A DNA stretch of 64,000 bases from an uncultured Christensenella sp. (GTDB lineage Bacteria; Bacillota; Clostridia; Christensenellales; UBA1242): NCBI GenBank assembly GCA_910586385.1, contig CAJUGX010000001.1, positions 124,264 through 188,263 of the forward strand, read 5' to 3'. Positions 19,447-28,800 of this stretch are shown here, one piece after another. The translations under genes were made by a program, and so were the position numbers. Each line of letters begins with the position of its first letter. Position 1 is the first letter of the stretch. The notes under the pieces are model-generated. The model was not told the origin of the DNA. It saw nothing but the letters and a program-made list of their open reading frames with translations, and searched no databases.

Positions 19447-19773
19447 ATGATTTATGAATTGAGACGATATGAAGTCGCACCCGGAAGAATGAGCGAACTT
19501 CATGAAAGATTTGAAAAGCACACTTTGAGATTGTTTGAAAAATTTGGCATCAAGCCGGTGGCTTTTTGGACTTCTCTTGTTGGCGAAGATCCTAACTGCC
19601 TAACATATCTCTTGCAGTTTGAAAATTTGGAAGCCCAAAAGCAAGCATGGGATTTGTTTATGAAAGATGAGGAGCGCATTGAAATTTGGAACAAAAGCAA
19701 TGAGAACGGAAAACTTGTTGTAAATATTATAAGTAAAACCTTATCCCCTACGGAATATTCTCCTTTACAATAA
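19447..19773 (+). CDS. NIPSNAP-family small protein
   Basis: This 108-residue protein opens with MIYELRRYEVAPGRM and has the FWTSLVGEDPNCLTYLL and FENLEAQKQAW segments of the NIPSNAP dimeric alpha/beta-barrel family, related to the EthD/ABM folds. Members often act as small isomerases or chaperones of reactive intermediates in biosynthetic operons. It is the last gene of the metabolic operon, eight bases after the dehydrogenase-like gene. Confidence 0.8.
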   Translation: MIYELRRYEVAPGRMSELHERFEKHTLRLFEKFGIKPVAFWTSLVGEDPNCLTYLLQFENLEAQKQAWDLFMKDEERIEIWNKSNENGKLVVNIISKTLSPTEYSPLQ

Positions 19774-19802
19774 ACATTAAAAAAAGTTAAAAATTTTTAT
19801 AA

Positions 19803-19833
19803 AAACACTTGCATTATTTTTGCAAGTGTTTTA
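19803..19833. terminator. hairpin that may end the metabolic operon and contains the next promoter
   Basis: AAAACACTTGCA and TGCAAGTGTTTT form a 12-bp inverted repeat with a T-rich loop. It could terminate the upstream operon. It also holds the -35 box of the lexA-like gene, so it may instead be regulatory. Confidence 0.5.
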
Positions 19834-19837
19834 TAAT
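19809..19837 (+). promoter_or_regulatory. sigma-A promoter of the LexA-like gene
   Basis: TTGCAT (19809-19814) and TATAAT (19832-19837) are spaced by 17 bp. The palindromic operator begins two bases after the -10 box, so a bound repressor would cover the transcription start. Confidence 0.8.
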
Positions 19838-19839
19838 GC

Positions 19840-19872
19840 TTTCATAAACAAACGGTGCGTTTGTTTATGAAA
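19840..19872 (+). promoter_or_regulatory. 33-bp perfect palindromic operator
   Basis: Two perfectly matched 15-bp arms (first arm TTTCATAAACAAACG) flank a 3-bp centre GTG. The position, immediately downstream of the -10 box and before the lexA-like start codon, marks it as the autoregulatory operator of that repressor. The core ACAAACGGTGCGTTTGT differs from the Bacillus SOS box (CGAAC-N4-GTTCG) but has the same symmetry. Confidence 0.82.
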
Positions 19873-19889
19873 TACGAGGAGCCCGAAAG

Positions 19890-20486
19890 ATGAAAGTGAT
19901 AAGCGAAGAAAAAGTTGGACTTGTGAGAGACTTTATAAAGGATTTCCAACAAAAAGAAGGACGAGCACCGTCTTTTAGACAGATTGCAAAGGCTTGCTGT
20001 TTCCAAAGTTTGCAAACTGCCCACAAATATGTTGCCATTCTTCAAAGTCGCGGTGAAATTGAAAAATGCGACACTGGCAAAATTGCAGTCCCTTTCAACT
20101 TGCAAAAAGGCCGAACTATTGTAGCCCCATTAGTCGGAGATATTGCTTGTGGCCCACAAATTCTGGCAGTCCAAAATATTGAAGCTACATATCAGCTTCC
20201 AACCGCCATTTTTGGAAATGTCCCAATAATGACATTACACGCCAAAGGCGACAGTATGATTGGTGTTGGAATCTACGACGGAGACTTGATCGTTGCAACG
20301 ATTTGCAACGAAGCCAAAAATGGAGATATTGTTGTTGCGCTTATTGACGACTCTGCCACTGTAAAGACCTATTACAAAAGAAATGGAAAGCACGTCTTAC
20401 ACCCTGAAAACCCAGAGTATGATGACATCTATCCAGAAAATCTTGTTATACAAGGAATTGTAAAACATAACATTCATAGTTTTTAG
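19890..20486 (+). CDS. LexA-like S24-family self-cleaving repressor
   Basis: This 198-residue protein has an N-terminal LexA-type winged HTH (residues 1-65, with GRAPSFRQIAKA) and a C-terminal S24 peptidase domain. The catalytic Ser lies in GDSMIGVGIYDGD (about 122) and the Lys in DDSATVKTYY (about 157). The autocleavage site region is GDIACGP, with Cys-Gly in place of the usual Ala-Gly. By family logic it represses until RecA-stimulated cleavage, linking the ICE to DNA damage. It is probably the ICE's own regulator, since it stands at the head of the transfer region under a perfect palindromic operator. Confidence 0.9.
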   Translation: MKVISEEKVGLVRDFIKDFQQKEGRAPSFRQIAKACCFQSLQTAHKYVAILQSRGEIEKCDTGKIAVPFNLQKGRTIVAPLVGDIACGPQILAVQNIEATYQLPTAIFGNVPIMTLHAKGDSMIGVGIYDGDLIVATICNEAKNGDIVVALIDDSATVKTYYKRNGKHVLHPENPEYDDIYPENLVIQGIVKHNIHSF

Positions 20487-20496
20487 GAGGCTTAAA

Positions 20497-20685
20497 ATGA
20501 AAACTATACACTACTGCCCCAATTGTGGACGCTGCATTGGCGAAAGCACATCATCAGATGAAAGTTGCTTGTGCAAAGTTCTTACAAAAGAGCCAGCAAA
20601 ATTAAAGAAACATCAATTCATAATGAAGAATACCTGCAAAAAATGTAAAACTGTCATCTTTGTGTCATTAGAGTTTAAACCTTAA
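20497..20685 (+). CDS. small zinc-ribbon protein
   Basis: This 62-residue protein has two Cys pairs, CPNCGRC near the N-terminus and CKKCKTV near residue 50, plus CLC in between, as expected for a small zinc ribbon. It has an AGGAGG ribosome site, is 11 bases after the LexA-like gene and is presumably co-transcribed. Its function is unknown. Confidence 0.75.
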   Translation: MKTIHYCPNCGRCIGESTSSDESCLCKVLTKEPAKLKKHQFIMKNTCKKCKTVIFVSLEFKP

Positions 20686-20689
20686 AGTT

Positions 20690-20831
20690 AGACCTTAATA
20701 GTGGACCGCAGAGTCCCAGACGAATGACAAAATGTCCACATGGACCTTAATTGTCCGGATAATGAAATTTTATCCTAAACATTTAAGGCCTTTTTTAATC
20801 CCGAGTGTTTAGGAACACTTGGGATTTTTTC
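20690..20831 (+). ncRNA. multi-hairpin structured region with alternative GGAC/GTCC pairings, ending in a terminator
   Basis: Alternating copies of GGAC (20703, 20742) and GTCC (20712, 20734, 20753) can form mutually exclusive hairpins. They are followed by GGATA/TATCC, a long-range GACCTTAA/TTTAAGGC pairing before T6, and then a classical terminator (ATCCCGAGTGTT / AACACTTGGGAT, 20798-20825, T6). It could be a 3' UTR or an attenuator upstream of the transfer genes. No known riboswitch class is recognised. The remaining stretch to 21063 is AT-rich and holds the inverted repeat listed separately. Confidence 0.5.
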
Positions 20832-20997
20832 GTCAAATAACAAAAAAATGGCACACATCTGCTGTTTTAAGCATTTATCGTGACTATTTATTATTTAGGG
20901 ATATTTAATAGACTCAAAATCGAAACCATAATCTTGCCCTATTTTTCAGTTATTACTTATGAGAAAAAAATTTTGAAAATTTCTCAAAAATTTTCCC

Positions 20998-21022
20998 CGC
21001 TGGGACAAATGGTGTCCCAGCG
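20998..21022 (+). other. perfect 10-bp inverted repeat, candidate oriT or operator
   Basis: CGCTGGGACA and TGTCCCAGCG are separated by 5 bases (AATGG). This is the most GC-rich patch in an AT-rich intergenic region about 1.5 kb upstream of the relaxase gene. No T run follows, so it is not a terminator. It is a candidate relaxase recognition hairpin or a regulator site. Confidence 0.45.
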
Positions 21023-21075
21023 ACAATGTTAAAGTATGCCCGTCAAAACAAAAATAAAAGGAGGTGAATAGCGAT

Positions 21076-21456
21076 ATGGATTTAAGAAAATCAAGCATAA
21101 CAGCAGATATTCTTAATATTTTGTCGGATTGTGAAATCCATACAATGCAAGAAATTGCAGACGAAGTTGAAGTTTCCAGAAAAACTGTTGTTAGACATAT
21201 CCAATCACTTTCATATCGCTATCCAATCCAGACTTTTTGTGGCGGCATAAATCGAGGCGGAGTTTGCTTGGATAAGAGTTATCTCTATCAAGGAAAAGTG
21301 TTGTCAAATGATGAGCTGCAACTTATCAATAAAGCCCTCACTCTTTTGCAGAAGAATGAGGACGAAAACTTTGACAGCACCACATTAAATTCTTTACTTG
21401 CAAGATTTTCTCTGCCAATTGAAAAGGAGCAAGAAGATGAGCGAAGAATTATCTAA
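21076..21456 (+). CDS. HTH transcriptional regulator (HTH_11/DeoR-like N-terminus)
   Basis: This protein of about 126 residues has an N-terminal winged HTH (ILNILSDCEIHTMQEIADEVEVSRKTVVRHI) of the type found in WYL- and BirA-like regulators. No ligand-binding domain follows. The frame is open from GTG 21064, but AAGGAGG at 21058-21064 fits ATG 21076 better. Its end overlaps the start of the sigma-like gene, so the two are translated together. It is a likely regulator of the transfer operon. Confidence 0.78.
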   Translation: MDLRKSSITADILNILSDCEIHTMQEIADEVEVSRKTVVRHIQSLSYRYPIQTFCGGINRGGVCLDKSYLYQGKVLSNDELQLINKALTLLQKNEDENFDSTTLNSLLARFSLPIEKEQEDERRII

Positions 21457-21952
21457 AAATGAAATTGAACAAAAAGATGACAGCAAAGAAATGGTTGTCA
21501 TCAAATACCACGACAGAATCCATAATCAATGGATTGATGTTGAAGTGACAAAAGAAGTTGCGAGATTTATGGAAAGCGATCGCAAAAATAGAAAAAGAGC
21601 GCAAGACAAGTTTGAGCACTACAATAAACAATTTGATGAAGTGTTTGTTCCAAGTAAGCCAAACAATGAACGTTTCTTATGCGATCCAAATGCTGACTAC
21701 GAAACAATTAAAGAAAATGAAAGAAAAGAAAAATTTGAAGAATTTGAAATTGAGCATAATCGAGTGCTTGTTGAAAATTCTTTGGACTGCTTGACGCCTG
21801 ATCAGAGAGAAGTTGTTGAACTTGTATTGCAAAACCTTTCTTACAGCGAAATAGCTGAAAGACTTGGGCTTGAAAACAAGCAGATCGTCACAAACAGAAT
21901 GAGAAGGGCCAAGAAAAAATTAAGAAAATTTATAAAAGACACAGAAAATTAA
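21437..21952 (+). CDS. sigma-70 region-4-like DNA-binding protein
   Basis: This 171-residue protein has a C-terminal region resembling sigma factor region 4: LTPDQREVVELVLQNLSYSEIAERLGL, followed by a basic NRMRRAKKKLRK helix. The N-terminal half is charged and unfamiliar, and sigma region 2 is absent. Such proteins in ICEs and phages act as transcription activators. Start ATG 21437 has AAGGAG upstream, inside the end of the previous gene. Confidence 0.78.
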   Translation: MSEELSKNEIEQKDDSKEMVVIKYHDRIHNQWIDVEVTKEVARFMESDRKNRKRAQDKFEHYNKQFDEVFVPSKPNNERFLCDPNADYETIKENERKEKFEEFEIEHNRVLVENSLDCLTPDQREVVELVLQNLSYSEIAERLGLENKQIVTNRMRRAKKKLRKFIKDTEN

Positions 21953-22028
21953 AAATTTTTTCAAAAAAAGTAGGCACCGATTTCAAAAACCTGTCCCTAT
22001 ATAGTATGAAGGGGCAAAAAAGTTTTCA

Positions 22029-22057
22029 TTGAGTTTTGATATTGAACTAAAACTCAA
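22029..22057 (+). other. inverted repeat just upstream of the mobilisation genes, candidate oriT arm
   Basis: TTGAGTTTT and AAAACTCAA form a 9-bp repeat with an 11-base loop, 20 bases before the relaxosome gene. Position suggests an oriT arm or an autoregulatory site. No nic consensus is recognised. Confidence 0.4.
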
Positions 22058-22077
22058 AAAATTTTTAAGGAGACATT

Positions 22078-22518
22078 ATGAACGAACAATACACTATTCG
22101 TGTTTATGACACAAGACTTGTTTCAAAGGTTGAAGAACTCTACAAAAATTGCAGAGACATCTACACGTCAAAAAATCCATTTATGGTTGATTGCTTGGTG
22201 AGAGGCATGGAAGTCATTGAAAAGGATTTGTTTGGAACAAGCGAAACTGACAATGTTGATGAACTTTACAACGAAGTTAAACTCACTGTCAAAAAACTTG
22301 ATAATCTCTTGAAACTTTGTGAGAAGTCAGCAAAGGAAAGCATAGCAAACATTCAAATCAATCAAAGACTTTTGTCATGCAACTACAATATGCTTCTGGG
22401 CTTGTCAGAAAATAAGCCAAAGAGAAAAGAAGAAGTTGACGGTGGTTGGTGTGATAATCTTCCTACCCGCTTGGAAGAAGTCATGGAAGAACTCATACAA
22501 CATTTTTCAAGTAAATGA
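22078..22518 (+). CDS. relaxosome accessory (MobC-like) protein
   Basis: This 146-residue protein has an N-terminus (YTIRVYDTRLVSKVEELY, then NPFMVDCLVRGME) resembling the beta-strand plus helices of ribbon-helix-helix or MobC-like DNA-binding proteins, followed by a coiled-coil stretch. It overlaps the relaxase gene by 4 bp (ATGA), the usual order for relaxosome genes. Assignment rests mostly on position and general pattern. Confidence 0.6.
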   Translation: MNEQYTIRVYDTRLVSKVEELYKNCRDIYTSKNPFMVDCLVRGMEVIEKDLFGTSETDNVDELYNEVKLTVKKLDNLLKLCEKSAKESIANIQINQRLLSCNYNMLLGLSENKPKRKEEVDGGWCDNLPTRLEEVMEELIQHFSSK

Positions 22519-23705
22519 GTGTGCCAAATGTAAATCTGTTTCTTGGCTATGTTGATTGTTTGAGAGGAAAAAGCAGCAAAGACAGATATGTAAAGGAAAA
22601 CTTTGAAGCACGAAGATTTTACAGCGCAGGAAAAGACTATGACTATGTGAAATATGTGCAAAACGGAAGTAAAGAAAAAATAGATTTTGTTGACTATTCT
22701 GGAAACGAAGAAAAGAGTAAAGGCATTTTTAATGAAAATGGACTTTTGAATGAACAACAAATAAAAGAATTGCGCACAAAACTACGAGACACTGACAGCA
22801 CAATTTGGCATGGTGTTATTTCCTTTACAGAAGAATTTGGAGACAACTATTGTGACGATTATGAAAAAGCTTATAACCTTATGAAAACGCAGTTGCCAAA
22901 GTTTTTTAAATATGCAGGACTAAATCCAGACAATATGATCTGGTTTGCAGGCTTGCATGAAAACACTGACAACAAGCATATTCATTTCTCTTTCTTCGAG
23001 AAAGCCCCTTTAAGAACGAGACAAGGTCGCAAAGGCAAATTCTATTCACAGGGCCTTTTATATAAAACTGCCCTACGTTGCTTTAAAGTCTCAATTGAAC
23101 TGCATTTGCTGAACATCTACAAAGAAATAGGCCAACACAGAAAAGAACTGACAAACTCAATGAAAGAAGGACTAAATATAGGAGCATTTATGAAAAATAT
23201 AAAATCTCTCATTTTCATTCTTCCAGATAAAGGAAGATTAAGCTATGAAAGCGAAAACATTAAGCCATTCAAGCCACAAATTGATTTGATTGTAAATTCA
23301 ATCATAAACGCAAACAAAGACTTAAAAGAAAAGTTTGACAACCTTGAGAAGATCCTAAGCGTTAGAGATAACGAACTCTTGAAAGCATATTCCAAACTGA
23401 AAATCAATTATTCAGACAAGCTTTTGCATGATAAGTGCATTTATGACATTTATCGCAGACTTGGAAATCTTGTTTTGCTTACGGTGAAAGAAATCCGCAT
23501 GGAACAACAAAGATTGGACTATGAAACAAGAAATCGCCTTGTGCGAAAAAGGATTGACAAAATCAAAAGAAAGGCACTTATCAAAAAGTGTATGCAACTA
23601 AGCGATCTTGTCAACCGAGAGATTGTTTCTGCCTTTCAAGAATATTTGGACAAACTTGAAGAAGCAAATTTCAAAATCATGAAAGAAGAAGGACTTTTGG
23701 ATTGA
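22515..23705 (+). CDS. conjugative relaxase, MobP family type
   Basis: This 396-residue protein carries the relaxase three-His motif in LHENTDNKHIHFSFFE (about residues 152-167), the metal site of MobP-type nickases. Upstream lies the YNLMKTQLPKFFKYAG helix typical of MobP2/P3 proteins from Firmicutes ICEs. The C-terminal half is basic and helical. It would nick oriT and lead the strand into the recipient. It starts with an ATG inside the previous gene's end and is followed by the coupling ATPase with a 4-bp overlap. Confidence 0.88.
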   Translation: MSVPNVNLFLGYVDCLRGKSSKDRYVKENFEARRFYSAGKDYDYVKYVQNGSKEKIDFVDYSGNEEKSKGIFNENGLLNEQQIKELRTKLRDTDSTIWHGVISFTEEFGDNYCDDYEKAYNLMKTQLPKFFKYAGLNPDNMIWFAGLHENTDNKHIHFSFFEKAPLRTRQGRKGKFYSQGLLYKTALRCFKVSIELHLLNIYKEIGQHRKELTNSMKEGLNIGAFMKNIKSLIFILPDKGRLSYESENIKPFKPQIDLIVNSIINANKDLKEKFDNLEKILSVRDNELLKAYSKLKINYSDKLLHDKCIYDIYRRLGNLVLLTVKEIRMEQQRLDYETRNRLVRKRIDKIKRKALIKKCMQLSDLVNREIVSAFQEYLDKLEEANFKIMKEEGLLD

Positions 23706-25891
23706 ACATAAAGACCTGTGGATTAAAGATTTTGAAGAAAGTCATTATTGGACTTGCCATTTTCTTTGCCTGCTTTGTTTGTGGATATTTAATCAATATG
23801 TTTGTATCAAACAATTTTGTGTTTGAATTTAAACTTGATCCTGCTTTGCTTGTGGCAGGAAAAACTTGGCTTTACACTTTGTTTCTTATGTCGATTTTCT
23901 TTGTCTTGTGGTTGTTTGCTTGGTTTAAAGGGATTGGCAAAAATCCTAAAACAATCATGCAAGCAAATGAGAAAGACAAAGATATTTACACTGGACTTGA
24001 ACAAGCGCATTTTCAAACTGACAAAGAAATTCAAAAGAATTTCCAAACAGTTGACTATACAGATTTGCCAAAAACGGATATTGAAGGTATCCCCGTAAAA
24101 GCCGAAGAAACTGCAAAAGGATATAAAATCACTTTTGCAAAGCCAGCGCACACTCTCATTATCGGAACAACTGGCTCTGGTAAAACAACAACTTTCATCA
24201 ATCCCGTTGTGCAAATCTTATCCAACACACAAAATCAACCGTCAATGTTGCTTTCAGATCCAAAGGGCGAATTGTATGCCCTACACGCCAAAAGCCTTAT
24301 AAATCGTGGCTATGATGTGAAAGTGCTTGATTTGAGAAACCCTTATTGCTCAATCCGTTGGAATCCACTTGAAAGGCCTTATATGCTTTATCAAGAAATG
24401 CTTTCCTTAGATGACAAAGTCCATTTGAACGAAGAAGAAGGATATTATGTTTTTGAAGGAAAGATCTATTACAGCGAAGAAGAAAAAAGCGCAGCAGTGC
24501 AAGTAAGAAAACAAGAAATCTTTGACGAAGTATATGAAGATTTAAACGACATTTGTTCTGTTCTCTGCCCTGTCACAAACAAGTCAGAGCCAATTTGGGA
24601 AAGTGGCGCAAAGAACTTTATTTTGGCGATCACTCTTGCCATGCTTGAAGATAGCGAAGAACCTAAGCTTGGAATGACAAAAGAGAAATTCAATTTCTAC
24701 AACATTATGAAGATTGCCACGAACACGCAAAACGATTGTGAAGATCTTATGGACTATTTCAAAAATAGAAGCCCGATTTCAAAAAGTGTCAGTCTTTCAA
24801 AACAAGTGCTTGACGCCAGCGATAAAACAAGAGGATCTTATCTGTCAACAATCTTTGACAAACTTTCAATGTTTAGCGACATGAGTATTTGTTCTTTGAC
24901 AAGTGCAAACGAAATCAATTTTGGCGAAATTGCAACAAAGCCAACAGCTTTATTCTTGCAAATCCCAGATGAGAAAGAAACAAGACATACACTTGCTGCC
25001 ATGGTTATTTTGCAAGCCTACAAAGCACTTGTCGCAAAAGCAAACACCTACCCAGACTTGTCTTTGCCAAGAAGTGTTTACTTTCTTCTTGACGAATTTG
25101 GCAACCTGCCAAAAGTCCACAAACTTGAACAGATGATTACTGTTGGCCGAAGTAGAAAGATTTGGCTTTCACTTGTTGTGCAATCATACGCCCAGCTTGC
25201 AAAAGTTTATGATGACAAGAGTGCTGACATTATCAAATCAAACTGCAACATTCAAATTTTCATTGGAACAACAGATTTGAAAACTATTGAGGAATTTTCT
25301 AAAAAATGTGGAAACTTCTCACTTGTCCAACGAAATGTCAGCTTGTCAACATCAAATGACAATATTGGAAGCTCTGTTAGTGTAAAAGAAAGACCGCTCA
25401 TATATCCAACGGAATTGCAACAACTCAACAGCCCAGACAATATGGGAAATGCAATTGTCAATGTATTTGGCTTTTCGCCAATACGAAGCAAATACACGCC
25501 AAGTTATAAAAGCAAATATTTTGTTTTGGAAAAGACAAATCAACTTTTATCTGAAGGCAAGTATTTCAATGAAAAGCAAGTCTTTTACGATATGCTTGAA
25601 AGAAACAAAAGTGTTATGCGAAGGGACAAACATGAAACTTTCAAATTTGACATTACGCCATTCATTGAAAGTTTTAAAATTCAAATTGAAAAATTTGACT
25701 TTGAAAGTTTAGGTTGCTTTGAATATAAATTTGAACTCTTGAAAGCACTTGACAATCACGATTTTGACTTGGTTAATCAACGAGTGCAAGAAATAGCAAA
25801 GATGATTGAAAAGACTGGAACAGACGATTATGGATACGCTACAAACCTTATTATGAAAGCTGAACAATTAAAAAGGTTGGTGAAACAATGA
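23702..25891 (+). CDS. VirD4/TraG-type coupling protein (T4CP)
   Basis: This 729-residue ATPase has two N-terminal membrane segments (about 13-35 and 52-75). Walker A is GTTGSGKTTTF (about 156-166) and Walker B is VYFLLDEFGNLP (about 460). The WNPLERPY segment and the insert with SEPIWESGAKNF are typical of TraG. It docks the relaxase-DNA complex to the type IV channel at the membrane. The start is TTG at 23702, within a TTGA overlap with the relaxase stop. A second, chromosomal-side T4CP lies at 45111-47114. Confidence 0.93.
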   Translation: MNIKTCGLKILKKVIIGLAIFFACFVCGYLINMFVSNNFVFEFKLDPALLVAGKTWLYTLFLMSIFFVLWLFAWFKGIGKNPKTIMQANEKDKDIYTGLEQAHFQTDKEIQKNFQTVDYTDLPKTDIEGIPVKAEETAKGYKITFAKPAHTLIIGTTGSGKTTTFINPVVQILSNTQNQPSMLLSDPKGELYALHAKSLINRGYDVKVLDLRNPYCSIRWNPLERPYMLYQEMLSLDDKVHLNEEEGYYVFEGKIYYSEEEKSAAVQVRKQEIFDEVYEDLNDICSVLCPVTNKSEPIWESGAKNFILAITLAMLEDSEEPKLGMTKEKFNFYNIMKIATNTQNDCEDLMDYFKNRSPISKSVSLSKQVLDASDKTRGSYLSTIFDKLSMFSDMSICSLTSANEINFGEIATKPTALFLQIPDEKETRHTLAAMVILQAYKALVAKANTYPDLSLPRSVYFLLDEFGNLPKVHKLEQMITVGRSRKIWLSLVVQSYAQLAKVYDDKSADIIKSNCNIQIFIGTTDLKTIEEFSKKCGNFSLVQRNVSLSTSNDNIGSSVSVKERPLIYPTELQQLNSPDNMGNAIVNVFGFSPIRSKYTPSYKSKYFVLEKTNQLLSEGKYFNEKQVFYDMLERNKSVMRRDKHETFKFDITPFIESFKIQIEKFDFESLGCFEYKFELLKALDNHDFDLVNQRVQEIAKMIEKTGTDDYGYATNLIMKAEQLKRLVKQ

Positions 25892-28800
25892 CAACAAAAT
25901 TAAAACACTCTTTTATTGCCCTTTTGTGTATAATTTTTTGCATATTTCCAGCAGCTTTAATTTCAATAAACCTTTCGCCAAGCCAAACCGCTGACGCTGT
26001 TATCATTGGACCGATTGTCGATCCGGGTGGAGTTATTGCACCTATACAACCGTCAGAGCCAGATTATGGACCAACAGCAAAGGAATGGAGCAACAGCACT
26101 GGCGTCCCAACGGCAAAACCAAACGCTGACGGAAGTCTAAAATCTTACAAATCTTTATATGTGAAAAACGATAAGTTTTTCAAAGTTTACAGTCCAGACA
26201 GAAGATATGGATCTGTTGTTAAATATTTCAAAGTTGTAAGAACTGACGGACGACCAATCTATGATGATGACGGAATCCTTGACGTTTCTTGGAACACATC
26301 TGTCGCAGCAGACGAAGTTGTTGACTATGCAGCAAACTTATATATCCAAACTCAAATGGCATACTACACTTGGAATGGCTTTTGTGGAACTGTCCTTTAT
26401 GACAAGTTTGAAAGCGGAAGTTTTCCACTTCGTTGGAATACTGGAAACACTGTCAACGAGTCTGTGATTTTTGTTATGCCAGATGAAAATCTAAATAACT
26501 ATGGTGCCGGTGCCTACAAAAACAATGGAATAAATCCCGGATATGATTATTTTAAACTGACAGACATACACCGCTTTGATACACCTATGTTTTCCGTAAG
26601 CCTTAAAGGAAAAGGTTATTGGGAAAATTGTTTTTGGGGTGGCTGTTTTGACTATGTCAGTTTTGATGATAACTTGACAGGATATATTTCACGCGCAAAC
26701 CGAAACTGGAAAAACACACTTGAAGCAAGTGGAGTTGGCAGAGGCGGATATAATGGCGGACAAGCCTTTTACTCGCCAAAACCTTTCACTGCAATTGCAA
26801 CAAACTTAAACAACTATATCAAATACAATGGAGTGCAAGCAACCCCCGCTTCCGGAACTGATATTGTGCCTTACAAAGACGGACATCATATCAGCATTTC
26901 AAAAGAAGGAATAACAAAGATTGAAATCGAAAATGGTGCAGAAGGCTTATACACCCCATATTATTGCTTTGTTGACACGAAACTGCCCGACATCAGTTAT
27001 TCATACCACAACGCCAATGCTACTGAATTAAGACGCGTTGGTGCCATTACAACAACTGCAAGTGGCGCTAAACAGCAATCAATCTATGAAGGCGTTTTCC
27101 GCGATCAAGTGCAAGTGAATTTTGGAACAACCGAAGGTGAATGTCCAGAAACCGCCACCTACAAATATAATGGTAAAACTTATGACCTTAAAAGTGGAAC
27201 TTGGCTTTCACAAGAAGGAAGATATGAAGTCACTGTCACTGATTTTGCAGGAAATACAACAATAAGCACTTTTGATATTGATTGTTCTTATCCTACACTC
27301 AACAGCCAAAGACTTTCAAATGACAAAACATACAAAGTCTCTCGTTGGTGGTTGGTTGATGTTCCTTATGGCTACAAAGACTTTGGAACTTACTCTTTTG
27401 GCATATTGGATTGGGCGGAAGATTTCGCCATGCAAGCTGAAAGAAACACGCACGTCACAAATTATCACTTGGATAATATTGATGACTTTTACAACACTCA
27501 TCTTGTTGCAAGTGGAAACACCATCAAAGTTGGAGATTATTGGTATTATAAATCAATAAACAATCCAAACTTGTTTGTCTATTATTTTGACGAAAACTCA
27601 TTAAATGAAGCTTTAAGATTTTATTCCAAAAATTTTGTTTCAGCTGAACAAAAATATAAAATCAATTCAACTTTCTCGCCAAATAATTATGGCAACAAAT
27701 TAGACGATTCCATGTATCACAACATTATTTTCAAAAATCTCATGTCAGCCTACTATGCCAACAATTTTATTTTCCGATCTGACGATATAAATGACAGCTA
27801 CAAAATTTATTACGATTTTGCGGAAGATGATATTGAAGATTGGAAAGAACTGCAATATGGAAAAACCTTTGGAAGTCAAGCAAACATTCATGGTTTGTAT
27901 TGTATAAAAGAAGTTGACTTTGCAGGACATGAAATTTGTTATTATGTTTTCTTGGATTTACAAACACCTATTATAGATTTTGAAGCAAAAATCTATGGAA
28001 AAGAAAAAACAATAAAACAATCAATCTCTGTCAAAGATATTCCAGAAAATCACGAACTCATTTTCTATTATGAAACTTTCAAGATAACGAATGTTATGGA
28101 AGATGACAAGTGGTGGATTATGGAAGTCAAAGATCCAAATGGTAAGATCGCAAGATACACCTACCTTGATGAACTGCCAGACTTTGACGGATACGATCCC
28201 GGTGAATATACAATCTCTGTCGCAGACAGATTGTCAAATGTTTTCACTTTCAAAGTTTGTTTACTTGGCAAAGCGCCAGAAGCAATCTTCACTGATATAA
28301 ACGCTAAAATGCAATTGAAAATTGACATCAAGTGCAGCGAAGATTACAACTATGTTGATGTGCTTAAAATCTATCGAAATGGTGTTTGCTTAAACTCTGA
28401 ACTTGGCTATGATGAATTTCCAAATGACGACTCAAACTCTCTTATTTTTATCGACAAGAACACCCTATCCTACATCTTCAACAAAGGTGGAACTTATGTT
28501 GTTGAAATAACAGACAACTTTGGTAGGGTTGTTTCCTACGAATATAAATTTGAGAAAGACTTGCCAATGGGCAATCTTATTGGAGTTGAACATAATGGAC
28601 GCACAAATAGCGAAGTGAAATTCATTTACAACACAGACAAGTTTTATGTTGCGATTGAAAACAACGGAAAAGTTTTCTTGCCAGAAGAAGAAATTGACAA
28701 GAACTTAAAAACTCTTACTTTCAATCCAATTGAAAACTCACAAAACAATTTTACGATCAAACTTATAGACCGATCTGATGATGAAAACTACAATATTTAC

